Below are positions 1-5,919 of a DNA stretch of 21,002 nt, piece after piece. Made by a program: the position numbers and the translations under genes. The stretch is from 2-12-FULL-40-12 sp964518135. Its GTDB lineage: Bacteria > Patescibacteriota > Minisyncoccia > Minisyncoccales > 2-12-FULL-40-12. The first letter of the stretch is position 1. Each line of letters begins with the position of its first letter. The notes beneath the pieces were generated by a model, which made no database searches, was not told the origin of the DNA, and worked only from the letters and a program-made list of their open reading frames with translations. The stretch is from positions 1 to 21,002 of the forward strand of contig CAZFEY010000010.1 in the NCBI GenBank assembly GCA_964518135.1, in the 5' to 3' direction.

Positions 1-38
1 TCTTCTTCGCTTTGAGATATGATACGTTTCTTACCCAT
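1..38 (-). CDS. rpsK: 30S ribosomal protein S11, N-terminal fragment (runs off the left edge)
   Basis: Only the first 12 codons are in the window: an ATG at 38 followed by MGKKRIISQSEE. The position directly after S13 is where rpsK lies in the alpha operon (infA-rpmJ-rpsM-rpsK-rpsD-rpoA-rplQ), and a GKKRI start is one I associate with S11 of Patescibacteria. S11 binds 16S rRNA in the platform of the small subunit. The identification rests mainly on gene order, because too little protein is present to show a domain. The gap to the S13 stop is 3 bases, so translation is probably coupled. Confidence 0.6.
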   Translation of the reverse strand, partial: MGKKRIISQSEE

Positions 39-41
39 AGA

Positions 42-431
42 TTAGGTAGGTGTTGAAGCCGGCTTTCTACCAGAACCAACCGTCTTTCTTACGTTACCTC
101 TTATTGTTCTTGTATTTGTTTTAGTCCTTTGACCTCTAACTGGCAATTTCTTAATATGCCTGAGACCACGCCAAGACCCTATGTCCTTTAATCTTCTAAC
201 GGCTGTTATAATCTCTCTTCTTAGCTCTCCTTCAATTCTATGCTTCTTTTCGATTATTTCTTTTAGTAGACCGATCTGTTCCTGTGTTAAATCTTTTGCC
301 CTGATTGATAGATCTATATTTGCTTGTTTTAGTATTTTTTTAGACAAAGGCCTGCCTATTCCATAAATATAGGTTAATGCGATTTCTATTCTTTTGTTAT
401 CTGGAATATTAATTCCGGCAATTCTAGGCAT
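42..431 (-). CDS. rpsM: 30S ribosomal protein S13
   Basis: The 129-residue protein is full length for S13, which sits in the head of the small subunit, contacts the P-site tRNA and bridges to the large subunit. It starts MPRIAGINIPDNKR, has the helix-two-turn-helix region (TYIYGIGRPLSKKIL, near residues 21-35), and ends with the basic motif VRGQRTKTNTRTIRG that reaches toward the tRNA. The ATG at 431 gives the conserved N terminus. It lies 13 bases after the rpmJ stop in an AT-rich gap without a clear Shine-Dalgarno site, and is probably cotranscribed from the infA promoter. Nothing in the protein is unusual. Confidence 0.97.
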   Translation of the reverse strand: MPRIAGINIPDNKRIEIALTYIYGIGRPLSKKILKQANIDLSIRAKDLTQEQIGLLKEIIEKKHRIEGELRREIITAVRRLKDIGSWRGLRHIKKLPVRGQRTKTNTRTIRGNVRKTVGSGRKPASTPT

Positions 432-444
432 ATTTATTTAAAAA

Positions 445-558
445 TTATCCCTGACGTTGTTTGTGCTTTGGATTGCTACAGACAACATACAATCGGCCCC
501 TGCGCCGAACCATTTTGCAATTTTTGCATATTTTTTTAACCGATGGTCTAACCTTCAT
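445..558 (-). CDS. rpmJ: 50S ribosomal protein L36
   Basis: This 37-residue protein starts MKVRPSVKKICKNCKMV and ends KHKQRQG. It is the zinc-binding (C+) form of L36: Cys11, Cys14, Cys27 and His32 form the C-x2-C-x12-C-x4-H ribbon. L36 is the smallest large-subunit protein and binds 23S rRNA. The stop codon is at 445-447 and the ATG at 556-558. Its place between infA and rpsM is the standard order. The 138 bases between it and infA are unusually long for this pair and hold a repeat array, a perfect TATAAT and a 9-bp inverted repeat. Confidence 0.96.
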   Translation of the reverse strand: MKVRPSVKKICKNCKMVRRRGRLYVVCSNPKHKQRQG

Positions 559-570
559 ACCAAAAGCAAT

Positions 571-615
571 ATACGAATTTATAATTAATAGTTAAACGAT
601 CCGATCAATTCGTAT
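571..615 (-). promoter_or_regulatory. Inverted repeat with an internal TATAAT upstream of rpmJ
   Basis: Two perfect 9-base arms (ATACGAATT at 571-579 and AATTCGTAT at 607-615) enclose 27 bases, 13 bases before the rpmJ start. In read-through RNA from infA they could form a hairpin. On the minus strand a perfect TATAAT (614-619) overlaps the first arm by two bases. No good -35 hexamer lies 16-18 bases upstream, so a secondary promoter is only possible. The element could attenuate or autoregulate the rpmJ-rpsM part of the operon, which is inference. Confidence 0.4.
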
Positions 616-640
616 TATATTTTTTTCGTAATTTTTATTG

Positions 641-699
641 TACCAACAAGCTTGCTTGTTGAAACAACAAACTTGTTCATTAGTAAACGAGTCTGCTCA
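641..699. repeat. Two-palindrome tandem repeat array A1 (three short units), infA-rpmJ gap
   Basis: Three copies of the palindromic core start at 648 (AAGCTTGCTT), 669 (AAACTTGTTC) and 689 (GAGTCTGCTC), spaced 21 and 20 bases. The first extends to a perfect dyad with 8-bp arms, CAACAAGC-TT-GCTTGTTG (644-661). The second dyad seen between cores in the longer arrays is missing here. The infA stop codon (697-699) lies in the last unit, so the array starts exactly at the end of that gene. Confidence 0.7.
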
Positions 700-912
700 T
701 TTTTCTCTATACACTATCCTCCCTCGTTTCTCGTCGTAAGGACTCATTTCGATGGTCACCCTATCGCCTGGTATAATTTTTATCCTATTAATCCTTAATT
801 TTCCAGCCAGATGAGCGAGTATCTCACCGCCATCATCTAATTTAACCTTAAAATGAATGCCCGGTAGAGCTTCTACTATCTGACCAGATTTTCTTATGTT
901 TTCAGATTGCAT
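697..912 (-). CDS. infA: Translation initiation factor IF-1
   Basis: IF-1 occupies the A site of the small subunit during initiation. The 71-residue product has the usual length (about 72) and the S1/OB-fold signature: GQIVEALPGIHFKVKLDDG, ILAHLAGKLR, and a closing PGDRVTIEMSPYDEKRGRIVYR. The ATG at 912 is chosen over a TTG at 939. The TTG would add nine non-conserved residues and lies inside the promoter, between the -35 and -10 boxes. The predicted leader is only about 9-14 bases and has no good Shine-Dalgarno site. The gene opens the alpha operon here and its stop codon falls in a repeat array. Confidence 0.95.
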   Translation of the reverse strand: MQSENIRKSGQIVEALPGIHFKVKLDDGGEILAHLAGKLRINRIKIIPGDRVTIEMSPYDEKRGRIVYREK

Positions 913-929
913 TATTGAACCAATTGTAG

Positions 930-958
930 AATATAACAAAAATAATAATCCAAGTCAA
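930..958 (-). promoter_or_regulatory. Sigma-70-type promoter of infA
   Basis: On the minus strand, TTGACT (953-958) is followed by a 17-base spacer and TATATT (930-935). Both hexamers match the consensus at five of six positions and the spacing is optimal. Transcription should start near 921-925, roughly 9-14 bases before the infA ATG. The -35 box lies inside the 3' arm of the terminator-like hairpin that ends the upstream unit, so the two signals overlap. Confidence 0.75.
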
Positions 959-1017
959 CCAATAAAGCTGTGTTGCCCGCCGTCTTAAGGAATACCGAAA
1001 ATGCAGCGTCGACTTGG
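936..1017 (-). terminator. Terminator-like long hairpin after the membrane-protein gene
   Basis: Starting at the base after the TAG stop, the minus-strand transcript has CCAAGTCGAC (1008-1017), which can pair with GTTGACTTGG (950-959): nine Watson-Crick pairs and one G-U. A further GCTG/CAGC pair lies inside. The stem is followed by a T-rich tract (ATTATTATTTTTGT). The loop is long (48 bases) and more GC-rich than its surroundings, so this is not a textbook terminator and could be a structured RNA end. It separates this unit from infA. Confidence 0.5.
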
Positions 1018-2346
1018 CTAATCACCCAGATTAATCTTTATTTCCACCTTGGAATCTTTCTTGGGTATGCTTTTCACCCAGAATGGCGATAATTTAATCG
1101 AATGATTATCTATTATTGGCTGATCTGTGAGTAATGCGTTGACTTCGTTCATAGACTTACCAAGAATAGCCGTCCTAAAAATATTACTATTAACTCCTGG
1201 GTAAATTTTTGCGGAAAAATCCAGATCGACCGTTAATTTTCCTGACTGCCAATCAATTGATCCAAGCTTATAGTTAATATAGATGCTTGAATCTTGAATC
1301 TGATAAGCGCCCCAAAAGCCATTCTGCGTATCCAATTTTTCGGATCCAGACAGTTCGGCGACACGAGAATCAAGAATCATTCCAGTAAATGATTCTGCAT
1401 CTGACTTCTTAAAGATTATGGCTTTTAAATGCCCCTTGGCGGTAGATGTAAAGGTTTGTTTTTCAGCCCCAATCACTTCCGAATGACTAATATTGACTTC
1501 GTTTTGTTCTATGGCCTCTTCTAGCAACAAGGAATCTGCAGCCATTTTTTTTATTAAAAGATTCTTTCCTTCACTGAAAAATTTATCAGATACTGCTTTT
1601 CTGGCTTTTTCCAAATCGGATTCTGTTATCTGCGGCACAGATTGAACAGAACCGCCTGTCATTGGTGAAAAAGATTTTCCATAGAAAGAAGTATATTTGG
1701 GAGTTCCGGAAAAACCCGGAATAGAAAAAGTCGATGGTCCAATATCATATCCCTCGCCCGGCTCAGCAGCAACAACTTCTACGTCAAGAAGTCCTGGCGT
1801 TAATTTTCCTTTCGAGTCATAAGTCCCACCTGGTATCGTCACAGCCTTAACCGATTTAAATAATTTTCCTTCAGCTGAAATAAAGCGGGTACCTGCGACT
1901 AACGACTGGGGAGAATCTGAATAGGCATTGTAAACTTGGATTGCCCCTTTAGACTTTTCGTTTCTAGTTGCCGTACCGGAAGCTTGGAATTCCTGGGAAA
2001 CCTCTAAAGATTCTTCAAAGACTTTACCTGGTAATATCTTTTTTACAAAATCAGCCTGGCTTTCTTTTGTTAGAACTTCAATTTTTTCTTGAAATTGTAA
2101 TGTTTGTGTTTGAGGCCAAATTTCAATTTTAGCCTTGGGCAAAATAAAATAGCCAGAAACCAAAACGGTTATAATTAAAATATATATTATTAGTAATAAA
2201 ATCCTTTTGCCGGCACGACCACTCTTGCCCGTACCAATCTTCGGCTGCGTCCTACTCTCTTTTGTTTTTTCTCGTAAAATCTCCTTTGGAACGGTATTCG
2301 CATTTTTGTTTTCAGGGTAACGAATATCAATAACTTTTTCTGGCAT
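1018..2346 (-). CDS. Single-pass membrane protein with baseplate-J-like extracytoplasmic region
   Basis: The protein has 442 residues from the ATG at 2346; a TTG two codons earlier is less likely. It has a charged cytoplasmic N terminus of about 45 residues, one strong membrane segment (near residues 49-69, rich in I, L and V), and a long, probably exported C-terminal part. That part contains a run resembling baseplate-J/gp47-type domains: VYNAYSDSPQSLVAGTRF, GKLFKSVKAVTIPGGTY and PGEGYDIGPSTFSIPGF. There is no cleavable signal peptide. It follows the PilM-like ATPase by 23 bases and ends at a terminator-like hairpin. I have seen such pairs in Patescibacteria, usually annotated as hypothetical. 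A role as membrane partner of the ATPase in a pilus or cell-envelope machine is inference. Confidence 0.65.
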   Translation of the reverse strand: MPEKVIDIRYPENKNANTVPKEILREKTKESRTQPKIGTGKSGRAGKRILLLIIYILIITVLVSGYFILPKAKIEIWPQTQTLQFQEKIEVLTKESQADFVKKILPGKVFEESLEVSQEFQASGTATRNEKSKGAIQVYNAYSDSPQSLVAGTRFISAEGKLFKSVKAVTIPGGTYDSKGKLTPGLLDVEVVAAEPGEGYDIGPSTFSIPGFSGTPKYTSFYGKSFSPMTGGSVQSVPQITESDLEKARKAVSDKFFSEGKNLLIKKMAADSLLLEEAIEQNEVNISHSEVIGAEKQTFTSTAKGHLKAIIFKKSDAESFTGMILDSRVAELSGSEKLDTQNGFWGAYQIQDSSIYINYKLGSIDWQSGKLTVDLDFSAKIYPGVNSNIFRTAILGKSMNEVNALLTDQPIIDNHSIKLSPFWVKSIPKKDSKVEIKINLGD

Positions 2347-2369
2347 AATCAATTTATATCTAATTAGTC

Positions 2370-3572
2370 TTAAAATTCTTTGGCTTTTGTATAAACATCA
2401 TAATAATACATCAAAAAACCAGTAACGTATTGGGGATTATCAATAACTGCTTGTCCTAATTTTTTATCTCGGCATTCAAGGCTCAAGTTCATGTCTTTGG
2501 GGGTAATAAATCTGATATGTGGCCCGGCAATATGGCCAACTCTTTCCGTATCGCTTATCGAAAAATCTATTTTTTTAAAAAGAGAACTCCCGCCACCAAA
2601 AATAAAAATATTGGGCGGCAAAAACTTTTCACTAATTACGTTCTCTAAATTTTTATACCATTCTTTCTTTGAATTAACAAATATATCAGATATCCTTTTT
2701 TGTACATCAATACTAAGTTTTCCTTCCGCGTAATCTTCTTTTAGTATCCTGGCATCTTTTTTATTAATCCCTAAGTTATACGATAAAGAGTCTGAAAAAA
2801 TCTGCCCGCCAACTGGCATTCTTTTAATGTCAAAGATCCCATTATCTTTAATAATAAATATGTCTGTGTTTTGGCCCCCGATATCCAATAGCGCAGAACG
2901 TTCTATCCCCGGTAATTTTACAGCAGACCAGCATCTAGATACGTGCATTAGGCGATAATTCTTGATACATCTTTCGTTTAATATTTTAACGACCCTGCCA
3001 TAATCATCACGGAGCATAAAAACAGCAACAATCTCGAAGTTTAAAAATTTCCCCTCGTAATTTTTAATACTAGGCACTTTATATCCATCAATTCTGATTT
3101 CGGCAATATCAAGGTCAACAAAATAAACATCTTCTGGCAAAACACCGTATTCTAAAGCTATTTCATATGATAATTCCTCTCGTGTCTTATTTAGAATGTT
3201 CTTAATAATACTGATTGCTTCTCTTCGGCCAATTCGATTTTTTTCTTTTCTAATCAAAGAACTGTTCAGTATCTTGGCCTTCAAAATATTGTATGGAAGA
3301 TTGATCAGGACTCTGCCCAGTAAAAACTCTTTATGAATCGCGAGGGCATAATCAAAGACTTCCAAAGACTTATAATTGATATTTTCAAAGTATTCTGTGT
3401 TCGCTGTTAATAAACGAGTTTGTTTCTGGCGAAATGAGCAAGCTTGTTTCTGGCGAAATAAATTGTTGTTTTCGGTATTACGCTCAAAAAGCATCGTCTT
3501 TACAGCCTCTGTTCCAACGTCTACCACTAAAACTTTGTTTCTTCTTTTTCTATTCAAAGAATTGAAAAACAT
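2370..3572 (-). CDS. PilM/FtsA-like actin-fold ATPase, with a repeat copy inserted near the N terminus
   Basis: The 400-residue cytoplasmic protein has the three signatures of the actin/Hsp70 ATPase fold: phosphate-1 loop VLVVDVGTEAVK (14-25), phosphate-2 loop ALLDIGGQNTDIFII (227-241) and adenosine loop IFIFGGGSS (322-330). A PVGGQIFSDSL segment (253-263) resembles the PilM/FtsA family, in which PilM couples type IV pilus assembly to the inner membrane. It lies between alaS and the single-pass membrane protein, a plausible partner. Residues 39-54 (FRQKQACS then FRQKQTRL) are an eight-residue duplication encoded by two units of the dispersed 24-bp repeat, inserted after the first beta strands. 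FtsA or a MreB-like relative are alternatives; the gene order favours PilM. Confidence 0.75.
   Translation of the reverse strand: MFFNSLNRKRRNKVLVVDVGTEAVKTMLFERNTENNNLFRQKQACSFRQKQTRLLTANTEYFENINYKSLEVFDYALAIHKEFLLGRVLINLPYNILKAKILNSSLIRKEKNRIGRREAISIIKNILNKTREELSYEIALEYGVLPEDVYFVDLDIAEIRIDGYKVPSIKNYEGKFLNFEIVAVFMLRDDYGRVVKILNERCIKNYRLMHVSRCWSAVKLPGIERSALLDIGGQNTDIFIIKDNGIFDIKRMPVGGQIFSDSLSYNLGINKKDARILKEDYAEGKLSIDVQKRISDIFVNSKKEWYKNLENVISEKFLPPNIFIFGGGSSLFKKIDFSISDTERVGHIAGPHIRFITPKDMNLSLECRDKKLGQAVIDNPQYVTGFLMYYYDVYTKAKEF
3411..3458. repeat. Two-palindrome tandem repeat A2, in frame inside the PilM-like gene
   Basis: Two 24-bp units with cores at 3412 (AAACGAGTTT) and 3436 (GAGCAAGCTT) alternate with the second dyad TTTC-TGGC-GAAA. 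The 33 bases at 3412-3444 are identical to 5380-5412 in array A3. The unit length is a multiple of three and all three minus-strand frames stay open through the array, so copy-number changes would not break the gene. Confidence 0.8.
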
Positions 3573-3598
3573 AACACTACTCTTTTTCTATATAATTA

Positions 3599-5284
3599 CT
3601 AAACAATAGCGCGAATTCTTCTAACGCCAACCCCTACAGATTCTTCCTTAACAATCTTAAAATGACCTATTTCTGAAGTATTATTGACGTGAGGACCTCC
3701 GCAAAATTCCTTACTAAAAACATTGTCTTTTTCGTCCTCGATAAAATAAACTGAGACATTTTCGTCATATTTTACCCCAAATTCCATTTCGGCCCCAATC
3801 TTTTCCGCCTCCTTTCTGGGCATTTCCATTTTTACTACCGAAAGCCCTGCTCGTATTTTCTCGTTAACGATATCCTCGATTTTTTCCTTCTCTTTGTCTG
3901 TGATCTTTCTATCAAAAGTAAAATCCATCCTTAATCTCTCCGAATTAATATTGCTACCTTTTTGTTTTACTGATTTACCAAATAATTGCTGTAAAGCCGC
4001 CAACAATAAATGATGCGCGGTATGAAGCCTTATGGTTTCGGGTTTTTCATCAGCTAATCCCCCTTTAAACATCCCGACAGAGGCGGTTCTCGATAACTCC
4101 TTATGCTTGCTTAGTTCTTTTTCAAAATCATCCCAGGTCAAATTTTTTGACTTTTCAGGACTAATCTCTTTTATCATATCAAAGGGTAAACCATGCGTTT
4201 GATACAAAAAAAATGCGTCAAACGCACTAACAGCCTTCATTTTCCTATGCTCTTTTATACCGTTATCAATTGTTTCCAAAAATTTCCTCTTCTCCTGGTC
4301 GAATATTTCTATAATATAATTTATATCTAATTTTCCGTACACTCCTTCATATTTTTCTACAATTACATTGAATAAATTCGTAAAGAAATTTTTAGAACTA
4401 ACTAGTGTCAAAAAATGATAGCCTATAACCCTCCTCATCAATCTTCTTAAGATATACCCTTGATCTTTGTTGGACGGCTTAATACCGTCTGATACCAGGA
4501 AAACAATGGCTTTCGCATGATCGGTGATAATTCTTTTCTTTCTATCATCAAAATCGGGTAATAATTTTATTATCGATTCGAATAAATCCGTCTCAAAAAT
4601 CGTCTTTTTCTTTTGCGCCACCATGGCTAATCTTTCCAAGCCCATTCCGGTGTCCACTCCAGAGATCTTTAATTTTTCCAATTTTTTATCTTTATTGCAG
4701 AAGAACTCATTAAAAACTATATTCCAGATCTCAACTCCATTAATATATATTTCTGTGGTTGGACCGCAGGGACCATCTTCTCCTGTCGGTCCCCAGAAAT
4801 TATCAACCCCCTCTTTTTTAATATTGCCCTCCGGTATTCCTAATTTTTTCCAAACCTCAAAAGACTCTTTATCCTCTTTGACCCCCTTTCTCCAGTCGTT
4901 ATCTGTCACTTTCTCGGGGCTAAAAACCGTAACATAATCTATTTTCAATTTTAATTCTTCAGTTATAAATTCGTGTGCCAATCTAATCGCTTCCTCTTTA
5001 AAATATCCGCCAAAGGAAAAATTACCCAGCATCTCGAAAAAAGTCAGATGACTTTCATCGCCAACCTCATCTATATCAGACGTCCTTAGGCATTTTTGAC
5101 AAGAAACAACATTTTTCCCCTCGGAATACTCTTTACCCAAAAAATATTCTTTAAATTGCTGCATTCCGGCCGTAGTAAAAAGCACGCTTGGGTCAGTTGG
5201 GATTAAAGATGAAGAGGAGACAATTTTATGTCCCCTTTTTTCAAAAAAATCCAGAAATTTCCTTCTTAGCTCGTTCGATGCCAT
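3599..5284 (-). CDS. alaS: Alanine--tRNA ligase, short form without the C-terminal domain
   Basis: It charges tRNA-Ala with alanine. The class II catalytic core starts at residue 1 (MASNELRRKFLDFFEKRGH, then SSSLIPTDPSVLFTTAGMQQF) and continues with GDESHLTFFEMLGNFSFGGYF and a motif-3-like GVDTGMGLERLAMV. The editing domain is present, with metal-binding HTAHH (421-425) and CGGPH (528-532). The protein ends directly after this domain at residue 561, whereas typical bacterial enzymes have about 875 residues. The C-Ala oligomerisation domain is therefore missing, as I recall for Patescibacteria. The commonest forms of the two editing motifs are HTATH and CGGTH, so both differ by one residue. 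The ATG at 5284 is nine bases after a predicted -10 box, suggesting an almost leaderless mRNA. Confidence 0.95.
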   Translation of the reverse strand: MASNELRRKFLDFFEKRGHKIVSSSSLIPTDPSVLFTTAGMQQFKEYFLGKEYSEGKNVVSCQKCLRTSDIDEVGDESHLTFFEMLGNFSFGGYFKEEAIRLAHEFITEELKLKIDYVTVFSPEKVTDNDWRKGVKEDKESFEVWKKLGIPEGNIKKEGVDNFWGPTGEDGPCGPTTEIYINGVEIWNIVFNEFFCNKDKKLEKLKISGVDTGMGLERLAMVAQKKKTIFETDLFESIIKLLPDFDDRKKRIITDHAKAIVFLVSDGIKPSNKDQGYILRRLMRRVIGYHFLTLVSSKNFFTNLFNVIVEKYEGVYGKLDINYIIEIFDQEKRKFLETIDNGIKEHRKMKAVSAFDAFFLYQTHGLPFDMIKEISPEKSKNLTWDDFEKELSKHKELSRTASVGMFKGGLADEKPETIRLHTAHHLLLAALQQLFGKSVKQKGSNINSERLRMDFTFDRKITDKEKEKIEDIVNEKIRAGLSVVKMEMPRKEAEKIGAEMEFGVKYDENVSVYFIEDEKDNVFSKEFCGGPHVNNTSEIGHFKIVKEESVGVGVRRIRAIV

Positions 5285-5293
5285 TGTTATTAA

Positions 5294-5322
5294 ATTTTAA
5301 TTGAAAAAATATGGCTTTGCAA
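5294..5322 (-). promoter_or_regulatory. Putative promoter of alaS
   Basis: On the minus strand, TTGCAA (5317-5322) and TAAAAT (5294-5299) are separated by exactly 17 bases and match the sigma-70 consensus at four and five of six positions. The ATG follows the -10 box by nine bases, so the leader would be a few bases at most. Repeat array A3 begins three bases upstream of the -35 box. Confidence 0.45.
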
Positions 5323-5324
5323 AT

Positions 5325-5450
5325 AAGCTTGCTTGTTCTCCTGTGTCGAATAGGCAAGCTTGTTCTCCTGTGTCGAATAAAACGAGTTTGTTTCTGGCGA
5401 AATGAGCAAGCTCGATTCTGACGAATAAAACAAGTTTAATTCTAACGAAA
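5325..5450. repeat. Two-palindrome tandem repeat array A3 (five units), upstream of alaS
   Basis: Five cores start near 5325 (AAGCTTGCTT), 5356, 5380 (AAACGAGTTT), 5404 (GAGCAAGCTC) and 5428 (AAACAAGTTT). The last three are spaced exactly 24 bases and alternate with TTC-loop-GAA dyads (loops TGGC, TGAC, TAAC). The first two units carry the longer spacer TTGTTCTCCTGTGTCGAA, repeated at 27-base spacing. Bases 5398-5437 are an exact 40-base inverted copy of 14533-14572. The array lies between the terminator of the small helical gene and the alaS promoter. Confidence 0.85.
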
Positions 5451-5482
5451 TAAAAACCGGGAGTAAAACTTAATCTCCTCGG
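5448..5482 (-). terminator. Rho-independent terminator of the small helical protein gene
   Basis: In the minus-strand transcript, CCGAGGAG (5475-5482) pairs with CTCCCGG (5457-5463) to give seven base pairs with one bulged A and an 11-base loop. It is followed by a T-rich run, TTTTTATTT (5448-5456). It lies 14 bases after the stop codon of the gene at 5497. It is the most classical terminator in the window. Confidence 0.8.
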
Positions 5483-5496
5483 CTTTATGCTCGTTT

Positions 5497-5844
5497 TTAG
5501 GCAACGAGTAGCTCTTGAACGGCGACGTATTGAGATGAATTAGGACGCATTTCTGCCAGGAAACGTCTAGCCGTATCGGGTCTTTCTAGATAAACTAATT
5601 TTTCGATGACCCGAAGGAGGACTTCGTTCTTTGTGGTATGGCTTATGTGCTCTATATACGAATAGGCCATATCATCATGCCCAATCTCAACCAGGGCAAT
5701 CATAGCATCAACCAGCACATCCTCGCAGTCGCCAGGCGAAAGCACGTAGCATGCGGAATTCACCGCGCTGCCTATCAGAGACGGATCTTTCTTATCCTTC
5801 CCATCTGCAACTCTACTGCGGATACCGTCAAGAAGATTAGGCAT
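5497..5844 (-). CDS. Small all-helical protein of unknown function
   Basis: I do not recognise this 115-residue protein. It starts MPNLLDGIRSRVADG, has no signal peptide or membrane segment, and looks entirely alpha-helical. Two stretches, near residues 43-67 and 68-100, resemble paired helices of TPR/HEAT-type repeats, so a protein-binding scaffold is possible. The ATG at 5844 is fixed by a consensus AAGGAGG six bases upstream, the only one I found in the window; an upstream GTG/ATG extension has no support. A hand count over 300 bases (5521-5820) gives about 48% GC, higher than most neighbouring genes. It has its own terminator and is preceded by a long RNA hairpin, so it is probably a separately regulated transcript. 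The composition may reflect transfer or high expression. Confidence 0.8.
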   Translation of the reverse strand: MPNLLDGIRSRVADGKDKKDPSLIGSAVNSACYVLSPGDCEDVLVDAMIALVEIGHDDMAYSYIEHISHTTKNEVLLRVIEKLVYLERPDTARRFLAEMRPNSSQYVAVQELLVA

Positions 5845-5850
5845 TTTCTG

Positions 5851-5857
5851 CCTCCTT
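5851..5857 (-). promoter_or_regulatory. Consensus Shine-Dalgarno site of the small helical gene
   Basis: AAGGAGG on the minus strand ends six bases before the ATG at 5844, an ideal spacing. It decides the start and rejects a 12-residue longer reading frame. Most other starts in the window have only AT-rich leaders; S8 (AAGGA) and SecY (GGTGA) are partial exceptions. Confidence 0.85.
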
Positions 5858-5865
5858 TCTAAATG

Positions 5866-5919
5866 AATAAGTACACCCAAAGCCTGTTTGCCGCGTTACA
5901 GGATTTAAGTGTACCTATC
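5866..5919 (-). promoter_or_regulatory. Long RNA hairpin before the small helical gene
   Basis: In the minus-strand RNA, 5898-5919 pairs with 5866-5887 over 22 positions with a single U-C mismatch and a 10-base loop (AACGCGGCAA). From the outside the helix holds GAUAG/UUAUU, GUACAC/GUGUAC, UUAAA/UUUGG and CCUGU/ACAGG. Four of the pairs are G-U wobbles that work only in the minus-strand RNA. The hairpin contains the last codons and stop of the DUF458 gene and ends eight bases before the Shine-Dalgarno site of the next gene. There is no following U-tract, so a role in translation control, RNA processing or mRNA end protection is as likely as termination. Confidence 0.6.

Noticed and set aside
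913..939. TTG start for infA
   Set aside because: It lies between the -35 and -10 boxes, so it would not be in the transcript, and the added residues are not conserved.
940..1017. tRNA gene
   Set aside because: The length fits, but there is no D-arm, T-arm GTTC motif or anticodon stem, and the outer arms are ten pairs long.
4524..4937. 137-codon plus-strand reading frame
   Set aside because: It is the antisense shadow of alaS, without a ribosome site or domain. The same applies to the other plus-strand frames in the window.
5325..5450. CRISPR-like array
   Set aside because: The period is only 24-27 bases, there are no unique spacers, and both halves of the unit are repetitive. No cas gene is near.
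5845..5880. Longer start of the small helical protein
   Set aside because: The region contains the Shine-Dalgarno site and one arm of the hairpin. The ATG at 5844 has ideal spacing.
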